A model generated the notes under the pieces. It did not search any database. It saw only the letters and a program-made list of their open reading frames with translations, and was not told the DNA's origin. Of a DNA stretch of 35,390 nucleotides, positions 1-7,926 are shown piece by piece (within the stretch, counting starts at the first letter, position 1; every line of letters starts with the position of its first letter). The position numbers were made by a program, and so were the translations under genes. Source of the stretch: Eubacteriales bacterium (GTDB lineage Bacteria; Bacillota; Clostridia; Lachnospirales; Lachnospiraceae); contig JAUNOP010000032.1 of NCBI GenBank assembly GCA_030537135.1, forward strand, positions 1 through 35,390. The letters run 5' to 3'.

Positions 1-26
1 GGTCAGGGACTTTCACCCTTTAGAAC

Positions 27-45
27 GTGCGCCCGCCGGGCGCAC
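27..45. other. GC-rich hairpin at the left edge
   Basis: An 8-bp perfect stem (GTGCGCCC at 27-34, GGGCGCAC at 38-45) with a 3-nt loop. It has no following T run, so it is not a simple terminator. It may be the end of a repeat or of a gene lying left of the window. Its function cannot be judged from this fragment. Confidence 0.4.
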
Positions 46-49
46 ATAT

Positions 50-88
50 AAAAAATGCTGTCCTGAGATTTTAGGACAGCATTTTTTC
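50..88 (-). terminator. Rho-independent terminator ending the leuB-serA operon
   Basis: A long near-perfect inverted repeat (stem core TGCTGTCCT / AGGACAGCA) is flanked by A and T runs. It would work on either strand. On the minus strand it lies just past the last operon gene, so it probably ends that operon, and may also stop transcription coming from the left. Confidence 0.85.
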
Positions 89-114
89 TGTTCCTGTAAA
101 GGAAAAGCCTTTGG

Positions 115-378
115 TCAGGTTCTGAACTTTTGTTCCAGAACGTCTGCCACGGCAAGCAGAGCCTTATTCAGCCTGAAACGATTTCTGTAAATAGAAGCTG
201 CTGTTCTCTGTCCCCTTCGCAGGCGGCGCACAAACCTGGGCATTTTTTTCCAGATTTTCTTTTTGATTGGTTTGGGATTTTTCTTCCACTGTGCAAGAGT
301 CTTCTGCATTTTGGAGATTTTCTCTTCCTGTCTCTCAACTGCGCTTAAAACTCGTCTGATTCCATCGGAAAGCTTCAC
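115..378 (-). CDS. Small Lys/Arg-rich protein of unknown function, last gene of the operon
   Basis: I do not recognise this 87-residue protein. It starts with GTG. An AAGGAGGGG ribosome site overlaps the stop codon of serA and lies 5 nt before that GTG, so it is very likely translated and coupled to serA. The sequence is strongly basic, with Lys-rich (around residues 32-45) and Arg-rich (49-58) stretches, no signal peptide, no membrane segment and no cysteine. The C-terminal third looks helical and amphipathic. The charge would fit nucleic-acid or ribosome binding, but this is only inference. It is followed directly by the operon terminator. Confidence 0.7.
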   Translation of the reverse strand: MKLSDGIRRVLSAVERQEEKISKMQKTLAQWKKNPKPIKKKIWKKMPRFVRRLRRGQRTAASIYRNRFRLNKALLAVADVLEQKFRT

Positions 379-390
379 AGACTCCCCTCC

Positions 391-1554
391 TTATTTCACA
401 ACGCGAACTCTGTAAACTCCTTCAATAGCGTCCAGCTTATCCAGAGCGCTCCTGGATGCGGCGCTCTCCAAATCCATAAGAGTATAAGCAAATTCTCCCT
501 TACTCTTATTGGTCATGTCAGAGATATTCACGCCCTCATTTCCCAGAATCTGCGTGAACTGACTGATCATGTTCGGAATATTCTTATGAGCAATGGCGAT
601 TCTTCCCACTGTGACGCAGGTTCCCATCTCGCAATTCGGATAATTCACAGAATTGCGGATATTTCCATTTTCCAGAAAATCCCTCAGCTGCTTGACAGCC
701 ATCATTGCACAGTTTTCCTCTGCTTCCTCTGTGGATGCTCCCAGATGCGGTGTAACCAGAATATTTTCCCTTCCTGCAACTGTGCTGTTTGCAAAATCGG
801 TCACATATTTTTTCACTTTTCCGCTCTCCAGAGCCTCTATCAGGGCGTCCTCATCCACAAGAAGATCTCTTGCAAAGTTCAGAAGAACCACTCCCTCTTT
901 CATTTTTGCCAGAGCGGCTTTGTTAATCATCTTTCTGGTGCTGTCCAGAAGCGGAACATGGATCGTAATATAGTCGCATTTGTCATAGATTTCATCCAGG
1001 GTTTTTGCATGCTTAATGGTGCGGGAGAGATTCCATGCAGCATCTATGGAAATATATGGGTCATAGCCGTACACTTCCATTCCAAGGCTGCTCGCCGCGT
1101 TGGCAACCATGGCTCCGATCGCCCCAAGACCAATGATTCCAAGCTTCTTTCCCATAATCTCGCAGCCTGCGAACTGTTTTTTCTGCTTTTCAGCGAGCTT
1201 GTCGATATCCTGTCTGTCCTTTTCTCTGGCAACCCATTCAATGCCTCCCACAATGTCTCTGGACGCCAGAAGCATGCCTGCCAGAACCAGCTCCTTTACA
1301 CCGTTTGCATTGGCTCCTGGTGTGTTGAATACAACAATCCCCTTTTCTGCGCACTTCTGAAGCGGGATATTATTCACACCCGCTCCAGCCCTGGCAATAG
1401 CTGTCACGCTTTTCGGAAGCTCCATGTCGTGCATCTTCGCGCTTCTCACCAGAATAGCCTCAGCTCCCTCAAGGTCTTCAATCTTTTTGTATTGCTCGCT
1501 GAAAAAGTCCAGACCCTTCTTAGCAATTGGATTTAAACAATGATACTGATACAT
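391..1554 (-). CDS. serA: D-3-phosphoglycerate dehydrogenase (short form with ACT domain)
   Basis: This cytoplasmic enzyme oxidises 3-phosphoglycerate to 3-phosphohydroxypyruvate with NAD, the first step of serine synthesis. At 387 residues it is the short type. The N-terminal substrate domain is followed by the Rossmann glycine motif GLGAIGAM (142-149), the catalytic Arg region NFARDLLVD (R229) and the His motif TPHLGAST (H270). A C-terminal ACT domain fills roughly residues 315-387, which suggests serine feedback, though that is inferred. The DxFxxEP stretch that usually carries the catalytic Glu reads TDFANSTVAG here, so that residue is not obvious. The start codon overlaps the serC stop by one base (TGATG), with AGGAGG just upstream, so the two are translationally coupled. 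Confidence 0.95.
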   Translation of the reverse strand: MYQYHCLNPIAKKGLDFFSEQYKKIEDLEGAEAILVRSAKMHDMELPKSVTAIARAGAGVNNIPLQKCAEKGIVVFNTPGANANGVKELVLAGMLLASRDIVGGIEWVAREKDRQDIDKLAEKQKKQFAGCEIMGKKLGIIGLGAIGAMVANAASSLGMEVYGYDPYISIDAAWNLSRTIKHAKTLDEIYDKCDYITIHVPLLDSTRKMINKAALAKMKEGVVLLNFARDLLVDEDALIEALESGKVKKYVTDFANSTVAGRENILVTPHLGASTEEAEENCAMMAVKQLRDFLENGNIRNSVNYPNCEMGTCVTVGRIAIAHKNIPNMISQFTQILGNEGVNISDMTNKSKGEFAYTLMDLESAASRSALDKLDAIEGVYRVRVVK

Positions 1555-2636
1555 CAGAGATTTTCCTCCTCAAACTTTTTCATAAAAGCAACAAGAGCCT
1601 CCACGCCTTCCTTTGGCATGGCATTATAAATGCTGGCGCGCATACCACCCACACTTCTGTGTCCCTTCAGGTTCACAAGGCCTGCTGATGCTGCTTCCTT
1701 TACAAATTTTGCATCCATCTCCTTATCTCCGGTAACAAAAGGAACATTCATCAGAGAACGATCCTTTGGCACAACCGTCCCGTGAAACAGCTTGCTGCTG
1801 TCCAGGAAATCATAGAGAAGCTTTGCCTTCTCCTCATTGCGCCTCTTCATTTCTTCAAGACCGCCCATGGCCTTGAGCCATTTAAATACCTTGCCACATA
1901 CGTAGATGCAATAGGCGTTTGGAGTATTGTACAGAGAACCTGCATCTGCATGCGTCTTGTAGGTAAGCATGGTAGGTGTTCCCGGAAGAACCTCTTCTGT
2001 AATCAGATCTTCCCTCACAATGGCAATCACCATGCCCGCCGGACCGATATTCTTCTGCACGCCGCCGTAAATAATTGCATATTTGGATACATCCACTGGC
2101 TCTGACAGGAAGCAGGACGATACATCCGCAACCAAATCCTTTCCTTTGGTATTTGGAAGCTTCTTGAATTTTGTACCGTAAATGGTATTGTTTTCGCAGA
2201 TATATACATAGTCTGCATCCGGGCTTATCGGAAGATCAGAACAATCGGGAATATAGGAGAAGGTCTTATCCTCAGAAGAAGCAATCTTATTGGCTTTTCC
2301 ATATTTCTGTGCTTCCTGATAGGCCTTTTTTGCCCACTGTCCGGTGACAATATAGTCTGCCACTCTGTTCTTCATCAGGTTCATTGGAATCATAGCAAAT
2401 TGCTGAGAAGCTCCTCCCTGAAGAAAGAGCACCTTGTAATTATCCGGGATATTCATCAGATCTCGAATGTCGCGCTCTGCCTCGTCAATAATCTGCTGAA
2501 AGGCTGCGCTCCTGTGGCTCATCTCCATAACAGACATTCCGGTACCATTATAGTCCAGCATTTCCTCTGCAACCTCTTTTAATACACTCTCCGGCAAAAC
2601 AGCTGGTCCTGCTGAAAAATTATACACTCTTCCCAT
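1554..2636 (-). CDS. serC: Phosphoserine aminotransferase
   Basis: A PLP enzyme that turns 3-phosphohydroxypyruvate plus glutamate into phosphoserine, the second serine step. Its 360 residues are the usual length. The N-terminus FSAGPAVLP, the motif SHRSAAF (40-46), FLQGGASQQF (71-80), and the PLP lysine in GGVQKNIGPAG (K195) are all present, as is the C-terminal GHRSVGGMRAS. The start overlaps the end of ilvB by 17 bp, so serine synthesis is joined to the branched-chain genes at the translational level. It is followed by serA with a one-base overlap. No serB is present in the window. Confidence 0.96.
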   Translation of the reverse strand: MGRVYNFSAGPAVLPESVLKEVAEEMLDYNGTGMSVMEMSHRSAAFQQIIDEAERDIRDLMNIPDNYKVLFLQGGASQQFAMIPMNLMKNRVADYIVTGQWAKKAYQEAQKYGKANKIASSEDKTFSYIPDCSDLPISPDADYVYICENNTIYGTKFKKLPNTKGKDLVADVSSCFLSEPVDVSKYAIIYGGVQKNIGPAGMVIAIVREDLITEEVLPGTPTMLTYKTHADAGSLYNTPNAYCIYVCGKVFKWLKAMGGLEEMKRRNEEKAKLLYDFLDSSKLFHGTVVPKDRSLMNVPFVTGDKEMDAKFVKEAASAGLVNLKGHRSVGGMRASIYNAMPKEGVEALVAFMKKFEEENL

Positions 2637-4311
2637 CTTTCTTCATGTCCTCCTCGTCAAATACATCGTCAATATTGGCGCCTGCCGGCACCATTGGGAA
2701 TACCTTTAAATCCTGGTCAATCATAAATTCCAAAACAATCGGCTTCTTAGCCTCTAAAGCGTGCTTTAAGGCAGGCTCTACCTCTTCCATACGGGTAATT
2801 CGCATGGCCTCTGCGCCAAAGCCCTCGGAAATCTTCACAAAATCCACGCCGTCATCCAGAACAGTGGCAGAATAGCGATGATCATAGAACAGCGTCTGCC
2901 ACTGGCGCACCATTCCAAGCACACGGTTGTTGAGGATAATCTGAATCAGAGGGTTATTGCAGCGAACCGCTGTTGCAAGCTCATTCAGATTCATACGGAA
3001 GCATCCGTCTCCTGCAATGTTTACCACTGTTTTATCTGGACGGCCTATCTTGGCGCCGATTGCAGCTCCAAGTCCATAGCCCATAGTACCCAGGCCTCCT
3101 GACGTCAGAAGTGTTCTTGGTTCCTTGAATTTATAATACTGAGCCGCCCACATCTGGTGCTGCCCTACATCTGTCACTACAATAGCGTCTCCCTTTGTCA
3201 GCTCATACAGCTTTTCAATCACATAGGGACCTGTGAGCTGTGTATGGTCATATTTCAGAGGATATTTTTCCTTCAGTTCCTGAATATATGCCAGCCACTG
3301 GGGATGCTGCTCTGGCTCTACCTTTTCCAGAAGACGGCGAAGAACCTCTTTTATGTCTCCCTCAATATAGGCGTCCACAATCACGTTCTTATTGATTTCC
3401 GCAGCATCTATATCAATCTGAAGAATCTGAGCATCCTTTGCAAAATTCTTGGCATTTCCAGTCACGCGGTCGCTGAAGCGGGCTCCAAGCACAATCAGAA
3501 GGTCGCATTTGGACACGCCCAGATTGGAGGCCTTGGTTCCATGCATACCAATCATTCCTGTATACAGCTCATCCTCTCCCGGAAATGCGCCCTTTCCCAT
3601 AAGGCTATCACATACCGGAGCCTGGATTCTGTGCGCAAGCTCGGTAATCTCCTTTGCAGCCCCGGAAATCACGCTGCCGCCGCCTGCAAAAATAAATGGT
3701 CTTTCCGCCTTCTTTATCATATCCAGCGCCCTGTCAATATGTTCCTGCTGGATTTCTTTTGTCTCTCTGAGAATTGTCGCAGGTTTCTTAGGCTGATACT
3801 CGTATTTTCCTCCTGTGACATCCTTTGTCACATCCACAAGAACCGGTCCCGGGCGGCCGCTCTTTGCAATATAGAACGCCTTGCGCAGGGTATCTGCAAG
3901 CTTTGAGATATCCTTTACAATATAGCTGTGCTTTGTGATTGGCATCACAATTCCCGCAATATCTACCTCCTGGAAGGAATCCCTTCCAAGAAGCGGCTTT
4001 CCTACGTTTGCGGTAATCGCCACTATGGGAACTGAGTCCATCTGTGCAGTGGCAATTCCGGTTACAAGGTTCGTGGCTCCTGGTCCTGAGGTAGCCATGC
4101 ACACGCCTACCTTTCCGGTTGCCCTTGCATATCCGTCCGCAGCATGGGACGCTCCCTGCTCATGAGAAGTCAGGATGTGACGAATACGGTCTCTGTATTC
4201 ATAGAGGGCGTCATACACGTTCAGGATGGCTCCTCCCGGATATCCAAAAACAGTGTCCACTCCCTGTTCCAATAAACATTCAACTATAATTTCAGCTCCT
4301 GTCAACAGCAC
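2620..4311 (-). CDS. ilvB: Acetolactate synthase large (catalytic) subunit
   Basis: This ThDP enzyme condenses two pyruvates to 2-acetolactate, or pyruvate plus 2-oxobutyrate, in Val/Leu/Ile synthesis. I choose the GTG start at 4311 because AGGAGG (4320-4325) sits 8 nt before it and translation then opens directly on the usual LTGAEIIVECL N-terminus, giving 563 residues. An in-frame ATG at 4374 would add 21 residues unlike the family, though it makes a 4-bp ATGA overlap with ilvD. Seen: ThDP Glu in SHEQGASHAADG (E51), the FAD region around 210-330, and the metal/ThDP motif GDGCFRMN...NN. The regulatory subunit gene ilvN is not adjacent. Confidence 0.95.
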   Translation of the reverse strand: MLLTGAEIIVECLLEQGVDTVFGYPGGAILNVYDALYEYRDRIRHILTSHEQGASHAADGYARATGKVGVCMATSGPGATNLVTGIATAQMDSVPIVAITANVGKPLLGRDSFQEVDIAGIVMPITKHSYIVKDISKLADTLRKAFYIAKSGRPGPVLVDVTKDVTGGKYEYQPKKPATILRETKEIQQEHIDRALDMIKKAERPFIFAGGGSVISGAAKEITELAHRIQAPVCDSLMGKGAFPGEDELYTGMIGMHGTKASNLGVSKCDLLIVLGARFSDRVTGNAKNFAKDAQILQIDIDAAEINKNVIVDAYIEGDIKEVLRRLLEKVEPEQHPQWLAYIQELKEKYPLKYDHTQLTGPYVIEKLYELTKGDAIVVTDVGQHQMWAAQYYKFKEPRTLLTSGGLGTMGYGLGAAIGAKIGRPDKTVVNIAGDGCFRMNLNELATAVRCNNPLIQIILNNRVLGMVRQWQTLFYDHRYSATVLDDGVDFVKISEGFGAEAMRITRMEEVEPALKHALEAKKPIVLEFMIDQDLKVFPMVPAGANIDDVFDEEDMKKDGKSV

Positions 4312-4350
4312 AAAAATCTCCTCCTCTATCTGTTCTTTTATATTCGGCAG

Positions 4351-4374
4351 TGATTCGACCAGGGGGCGAATCAT
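4351..4374. repeat. Hairpin at the ilvD/ilvB junction
   Basis: TGATTCGACC (4351-4360) pairs with GGGCGAATCA (4364-4373) with one mismatch and a 3-nt loop. It covers the ilvD stop codon and the upstream ATG candidate of ilvB. A closely similar hairpin lies between leuB and ilvD (6120-6143). Both read ATGATTC-CC...CGAATCA on the minus strand. Confidence 0.6.
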
Positions 4375-6047
4375 TTTCCCTTTCCGGGTACTTCCAAAAT
4401 AGCGCCTCTGTTTCCTGACGTTACCATAGAGGCATATCTTGCCAGATACCCGCTTGTTACCTTTGGCTCCCTGGGCGTCCAGGCAGCTCTTCTTTCTGCC
4501 AGCTCCTCCTCTGAAACCTTCAGCTCCATCTTCAGCTCAGGGATGTTGATAGCAATGATATCTCCCTCCTGTACAAGGGCAATCGGACCTCCCACAGCCG
4601 CCTCTGGAGACACATGTCCTATGGATGCGCCTCTGGATGCGCCGCTGAAGCGTCCGTCTGTGATAAGCGCCACAGAAGAGCCAAGTCCCATACCTGCAAT
4701 AGCAGAGGTGGGATTGAGCATTTCTCTCATTCCAGGGCCTCCCTTTGGTCCCTCATAGCGGATAACAACCACGTCTCCTGCCACGATTTTTCCGCTCTTA
4801 ATGGCGTCAATGGCGTCCTCCTCACAGTCAAAAACTCTGGCAGGACCTTCATGAACCATCATTTCCTCACACACTGCCGAGCGCTTTACCACGCCTCCGT
4901 CTGGCGCGAGATTTCCCTTTAATACAGCAAGTCCGCCTGTCTGACTGTATGGATTTTCAATCGGACGGATCACCTGCGGATTTTTATTAATGCAGCCCTT
5001 TATATTTTCTCCGACTGTTTTTCCTGTAACAGTTATGCAATCTGTATAGAGCAGTCCTTTTTTGTTCAGCTCATTCATAACAGCGTACACGCCGCCAGCC
5101 TCATTGAGTTCCTCAATGTAGGTAGGACCTGCCGGCGCCAGATGGCACAGGTTCGGCGTTCTCTCACTGATTTCATTTGCAAAGGAAATATCAAAATCCA
5201 TGCCAATCTCATGTGCAATGGCAGGAAGATGAAGCATACTGTTTGTAGAGCAGCCAAGAGCCATGTCCACGGTCAGGGCGTTCAGAATCGCCTTCTCTGT
5301 CATAATGTCTCTTGGGCGGATATTTCGGCGATACATTTCCATAACCTGCATTCCCGCATGCTTGGCAAGGCGGATTCTCTCAGAATAAACAGCCGGAATG
5401 GTTCCATTTCCCTGCAATCCCATTCCCAGAACCTCTGTCAGACAGTTCATGCTGTTGGCTGTGTACATTCCAGAGCAGGAACCGCAGGTAGGGCAGGTCT
5501 TCATCTCGCACTCGGTCAGCTCCTCTTCTGTTATGCTTCCGGCCGCATAAGCGCCTACTGCCTCAAACATGCTGGAAAGACTGGTTTTTCTTCCATTCAG
5601 ATGTCCGGCCAGCATAGGACCGCCGCTCACAAAAACGGTAGGAACATTGATTCTTGCCGCTGCCATCAGAAGACCTGGCACGTTCTTGTCACAGTTTGGA
5701 ACCATAACCAGGGCGTCAAACTGATGGGCAATCGCCATAGCCTCTGTGGAATCTGCGATCAGGTCGCGAGTAACCAGAGAATATTTCATTCCTATATGTC
5801 CCATGGCAATTCCATCGCACACAGCAATCGCCGGAAATACCACCGGCGTTCCGCCTGCCATGGCTACTCCCTGCTTTACTGCATTTACAATCTTATCCAG
5901 GTTCATATGTCCCGGCACAATCTCATTGTAGGAACTCACAATTCCCACCATCGGACGTTCCATTTCCTCCTGGGTAAAGCCAAGCGCATTGAACAGAGAA
6001 CGATGGGGAGCCTGCTGAGAACCTTTTTTTACTGCGTCGCTTTTCAT
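4371..6047 (-). CDS. ilvD: Dihydroxy-acid dehydratase
   Basis: An Fe-S enzyme that dehydrates 2,3-dihydroxy-isovalerate and -methylvalerate to the 2-oxo acids of Val and Ile synthesis. I place the start at the ATG at 6047 (MKSDAVKKG, 558 residues): it matches the family N-terminus and follows an AAGGA ribosome site. A longer reading from 6080 adds 11 residues. Seen: cluster-ligand motifs PNCDKNVPG and [19 protein letters not shown], and the C-terminal [15 protein letters not shown] and SPEAAVGG active-site signatures. It lies between leuB and ilvB in one transcript, with hairpins at both junctions. Confidence 0.95.
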   Translation of the reverse strand: MKSDAVKKGSQQAPHRSLFNALGFTQEEMERPMVGIVSSYNEIVPGHMNLDKIVNAVKQGVAMAGGTPVVFPAIAVCDGIAMGHIGMKYSLVTRDLIADSTEAMAIAHQFDALVMVPNCDKNVPGLLMAAARINVPTVFVSGGPMLAGHLNGRKTSLSSMFEAVGAYAAGSITEEELTECEMKTCPTCGSCSGMYTANSMNCLTEVLGMGLQGNGTIPAVYSERIRLAKHAGMQVMEMYRRNIRPRDIMTEKAILNALTVDMALGCSTNSMLHLPAIAHEIGMDFDISFANEISERTPNLCHLAPAGPTYIEELNEAGGVYAVMNELNKKGLLYTDCITVTGKTVGENIKGCINKNPQVIRPIENPYSQTGGLAVLKGNLAPDGGVVKRSAVCEEMMVHEGPARVFDCEEDAIDAIKSGKIVAGDVVVIRYEGPKGGPGMREMLNPTSAIAGMGLGSSVALITDGRFSGASRGASIGHVSPEAAVGGPIALVQEGDIIAINIPELKMELKVSEEELAERRAAWTPREPKVTSGYLARYASMVTSGNRGAILEVPGKGK

Positions 6048-6119
6048 AATATCCTTCACTCCTTCTATACAGTCTTGCAAAAGAATCTCCCTTTTGGAAA
6101 AATCCTTTTATTTATGGTG

Positions 6120-6143
6120 ATGATTCGCCGTTAGGTGAATCAT
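6120..6143. repeat. Hairpin between leuB and ilvD
   Basis: ATGATTCGCC (6120-6129) and GGTGAATCAT (6134-6143) form a 10-bp stem with one mismatch (a G-U pair in one strand sense) and the loop GTTA. It is the sister of the hairpin at 4351-4374. There is no T run on the minus strand, so it is more likely an RNA processing or stability element than a terminator; that is inference. Confidence 0.6.
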
Positions 6144-6148
6144 TTCCG

Positions 6149-7234
6149 TTACTTTACGGCTTCTGCGATTAAATCGCCCATCTCTCTTGTTCCAACCAGC
6201 ACAGTACCCTCAGAGAAAATGTCTCCTGTTCTGTAGCCGTCTGTCAGAACCTTCTGCACAGCAGCCTCAACAGCATCTGCCTCTCTGTCAAGGTCAAGAG
6301 AAAAACGAAGCATCATGGCAGCAGACAAAATCGTGGCAATGGGGTTTGCCTTATTCTGTCCTGCAATGTCCGGAGCTGAGCCATGGCTTGGCTCATACAG
6401 ACCAAATTTTGTCTCATTCAGGCTTGCAGAGGAAAGCATTCCTATGGAGCCTGTTACCATGCTGGCCTCATCAGACAGGATATCTCCAAACATGTTCTCT
6501 GTGAGAATGACGTCGAACTGTCCTGGATTTCTCACAAGCTGCATTGCACAGTTATCTACCAGCATATGCTCCAGCGTTACGTCAGGATAACCAAGGGCAA
6601 CCTCCTCTACCACCTTTCTCCAAAGTCTGGAGGAATCCAGAACATTCGCCTTATCAACACTGCAGACCTTCTTTTTTCTCTTTCTGGCAATCTCAAAAGC
6701 CTTGACAGCGATTCTGCGGATTTCCTTCTCATCATAGGAAAGAGTGTCAATTGCCTTTCTCACTCCATTCTCCTCCACAGTTTTTCTTTCTCCAAAATAC
6801 AGCCCGCCTGTCAGCTCACGGACAATAATCATATCAAAGCCATCCCCGATAATCTCATCTCTGAGCGGGCATGCAGCGCGAAGCTCCTGATACAAATAAG
6901 CAGGACGAAGATTTGCAAACAAATTCAAAGCCTTTCTGATAGCCAGAAGCCCTGCCTCCGGACGCTTGGACGGCTCCAGCCGATACCAGGGAGAGGTCTT
7001 GGCGTCTCCCCCGATAGAACCCATCAGGACTGCATCTGAACTTTTTGCAGTCGCAATCGCCTCCTCTGTCAGCGGAACACCGTGTACGTCAATAGAGGCT
7101 CCGCCCAGGAGAACCTCCTTATATGTAAATGAATGGCCATAGACGGCACATACCTTATCCAGCACCTTCTTGGCTTCAGCAACTATTTCCGGGCCGATAC
7201 CATCTCCCGGAATCAACGAAATTGTGTAGTTCAT
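6149..7234 (-). CDS. leuB: 3-isopropylmalate dehydrogenase
   Basis: It oxidises and decarboxylates 3-isopropylmalate to 2-oxoisocaproate using NAD, the third leucine step. The 361 residues cover the family's full length. Seen: N-terminal [12 protein letters not shown], the Arg/Glu motif [12 protein letters not shown], the DKANVL catalytic Lys segment, [10 protein letters not shown] metal-binding aspartates, and the NAD signature [12 protein letters not shown]. It is the first gene of the minus-strand operon, 30 nt or so behind a strong predicted start site. leuA, leuC and leuD are absent from the window, so the leucine pathway is split across the genome. Confidence 0.97.
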   Translation of the reverse strand: MNYTISLIPGDGIGPEIVAEAKKVLDKVCAVYGHSFTYKEVLLGGASIDVHGVPLTEEAIATAKSSDAVLMGSIGGDAKTSPWYRLEPSKRPEAGLLAIRKALNLFANLRPAYLYQELRAACPLRDEIIGDGFDMIIVRELTGGLYFGERKTVEENGVRKAIDTLSYDEKEIRRIAVKAFEIARKRKKKVCSVDKANVLDSSRLWRKVVEEVALGYPDVTLEHMLVDNCAMQLVRNPGQFDVILTENMFGDILSDEASMVTGSIGMLSSASLNETKFGLYEPSHGSAPDIAGQNKANPIATILSAAMMLRFSLDLDREADAVEAAVQKVLTDGYRTGDIFSEGTVLVGTREMGDLIAEAVK

Positions 7235-7272
7235 AAGTCTCGTTTCCTTTCCTCTGATAGCGTATTGTTCTT

Positions 7273-7301
7273 ATCATACCCTATATTTTTCTATATTTCA
7301 A
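7273..7301 (-). promoter_or_regulatory. Sigma-A promoter of the leuB-ilvD-ilvB-serC-serA operon
   Basis: On the minus strand, TTGAAA (7296-7301), a 17-nt spacer and TATGAT (7273-7278). The start point should fall near 7266, giving a leader of about 30 nt. That is too short for a T-box or a leader-peptide attenuator, so control is likely at initiation. Confidence 0.75.
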
Positions 7302-7378
7302 CCTATTAAAGTGAGAAATTCCCCCAAAAACCAAGCCGATTCTTGGCATTTTTGCATACTGTTAGAAAAAAATCAAAG

Positions 7379-7426
7379 AAAAAGAAGGAATTTCCGCCCT
7401 TAAACCAGGCAAAATTCCTCCTTTTT
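7379..7426 (-). terminator. Terminator after yajC
   Basis: A 15-bp stem (AAAAAGAAGGAATTT with AAATTCCTCCTTTTT, one mismatch) surrounds an 18-nt loop. On the minus strand it is followed by a T-rich stretch. It lies 27 nt past the yajC stop. A second, smaller hairpin (CCAAG...CTTGG, 7331-7346) follows it. Confidence 0.8.
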
Positions 7427-7452
7427 GCGCTTAAAAACAGATATCTGCGCTC

Positions 7453-7782
7453 TTAAGATGCGCTTTCTGCCTTTTCCACCTCTGCAATTGCAGTCTTTCT
7501 CATGGGAATTCTGCAATTCTTATTATTACCGAATTCTACAATCACATCCTCATCGGTCATATCAATGACAACGCCATAAAAGCCGCTGGTAGTCACTACG
7601 CTGTCTCCAACTTCCATGGAATTCAACATGGCGCTGACTCTCTTCTGCTCTTTTTTCTGAGGACGCAGCATGAGAAAATAAAACATGACAATCAGAACAA
7701 CCATCCAGACAATGGTCACTCCCCAGCCTGCTGCGCCGGCAGCTGCCGAGTCTGTTGCTGTGGTAGCCAATACACTGTTCAT
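7453..7782 (-). CDS. yajC: YajC-like preprotein translocase accessory subunit
   Basis: A small inner-membrane partner of SecDF in protein export. Its 109 residues are typical. Residues 1-20 are Ala/Gly-rich, one membrane helix spans about 22-41 (WGVTIVWMVVLIVMFYFLML), and this is followed by the family signature RPQKKEQKRV. The cytoplasmic domain carries GDSVVTTSGFYGVVIDM, the most conserved YajC stretch. It follows tgt, the neighbour seen in many bacteria, but has its own promoter. secDF is not in the window. ATG start with AGGAGG upstream. Confidence 0.95.
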   Translation of the reverse strand: MNSVLATTATDSAAAGAAGWGVTIVWMVVLIVMFYFLMLRPQKKEQKRVSAMLNSMEVGDSVVTTSGFYGVVIDMTDEDVIVEFGNNKNCRIPMRKTAIAEVEKAESAS

Positions 7783-7848
7783 CCCTTTTCCTCCTGTCGC
7801 TGAACTCTCTGCCCTTAGCAGTTCTCCTGCTCACAGACACTAGAGAAT

Positions 7849-7877
7849 ATAATACACAATATTTCTGTTTTCATCAA
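7849..7877 (-). promoter_or_regulatory. Promoter of yajC
   Basis: Minus strand: TTGATG (7872-7877), a 17-nt spacer and TATTAT (7849-7854). It lies in the 144-nt gap between tgt and yajC, so yajC can be expressed apart from tgt. The remaining gap holds a T/A-rich stretch near 7885-7905 but no clear terminator hairpin. Confidence 0.65.
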
Positions 7878-7926
7878 GAGTTTTTGGTTTTTTTTTCAAA
7901 AAAGAGTTGCCGTGCTGCCGCTCACC

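Noticed and set aside
586-1536. A 316-codon plus-strand frame over serA
   Set aside because: Shadow of serA, which has clear family motifs. The plus-strand product has low-complexity His/Cys/Ser-rich content and no ribosome site.
4312-4374. N-terminal extension of ilvB from the ATG at 4374
   Set aside because: The added 21 residues are unlike the family, and an AGGAGG site lies inside that stretch at the right distance for the GTG at 4311. The ATGA overlap with ilvD keeps a small doubt.
5142-6134. A 330-codon plus-strand frame over ilvD
   Set aside because: Antisense to ilvD; no promoter, no ribosome site, no recognisable domain.
7235-7320. T-box or leader-peptide attenuator before leuB
   Set aside because: The strong promoter leaves only about 30 nt of leader, too short for either device.
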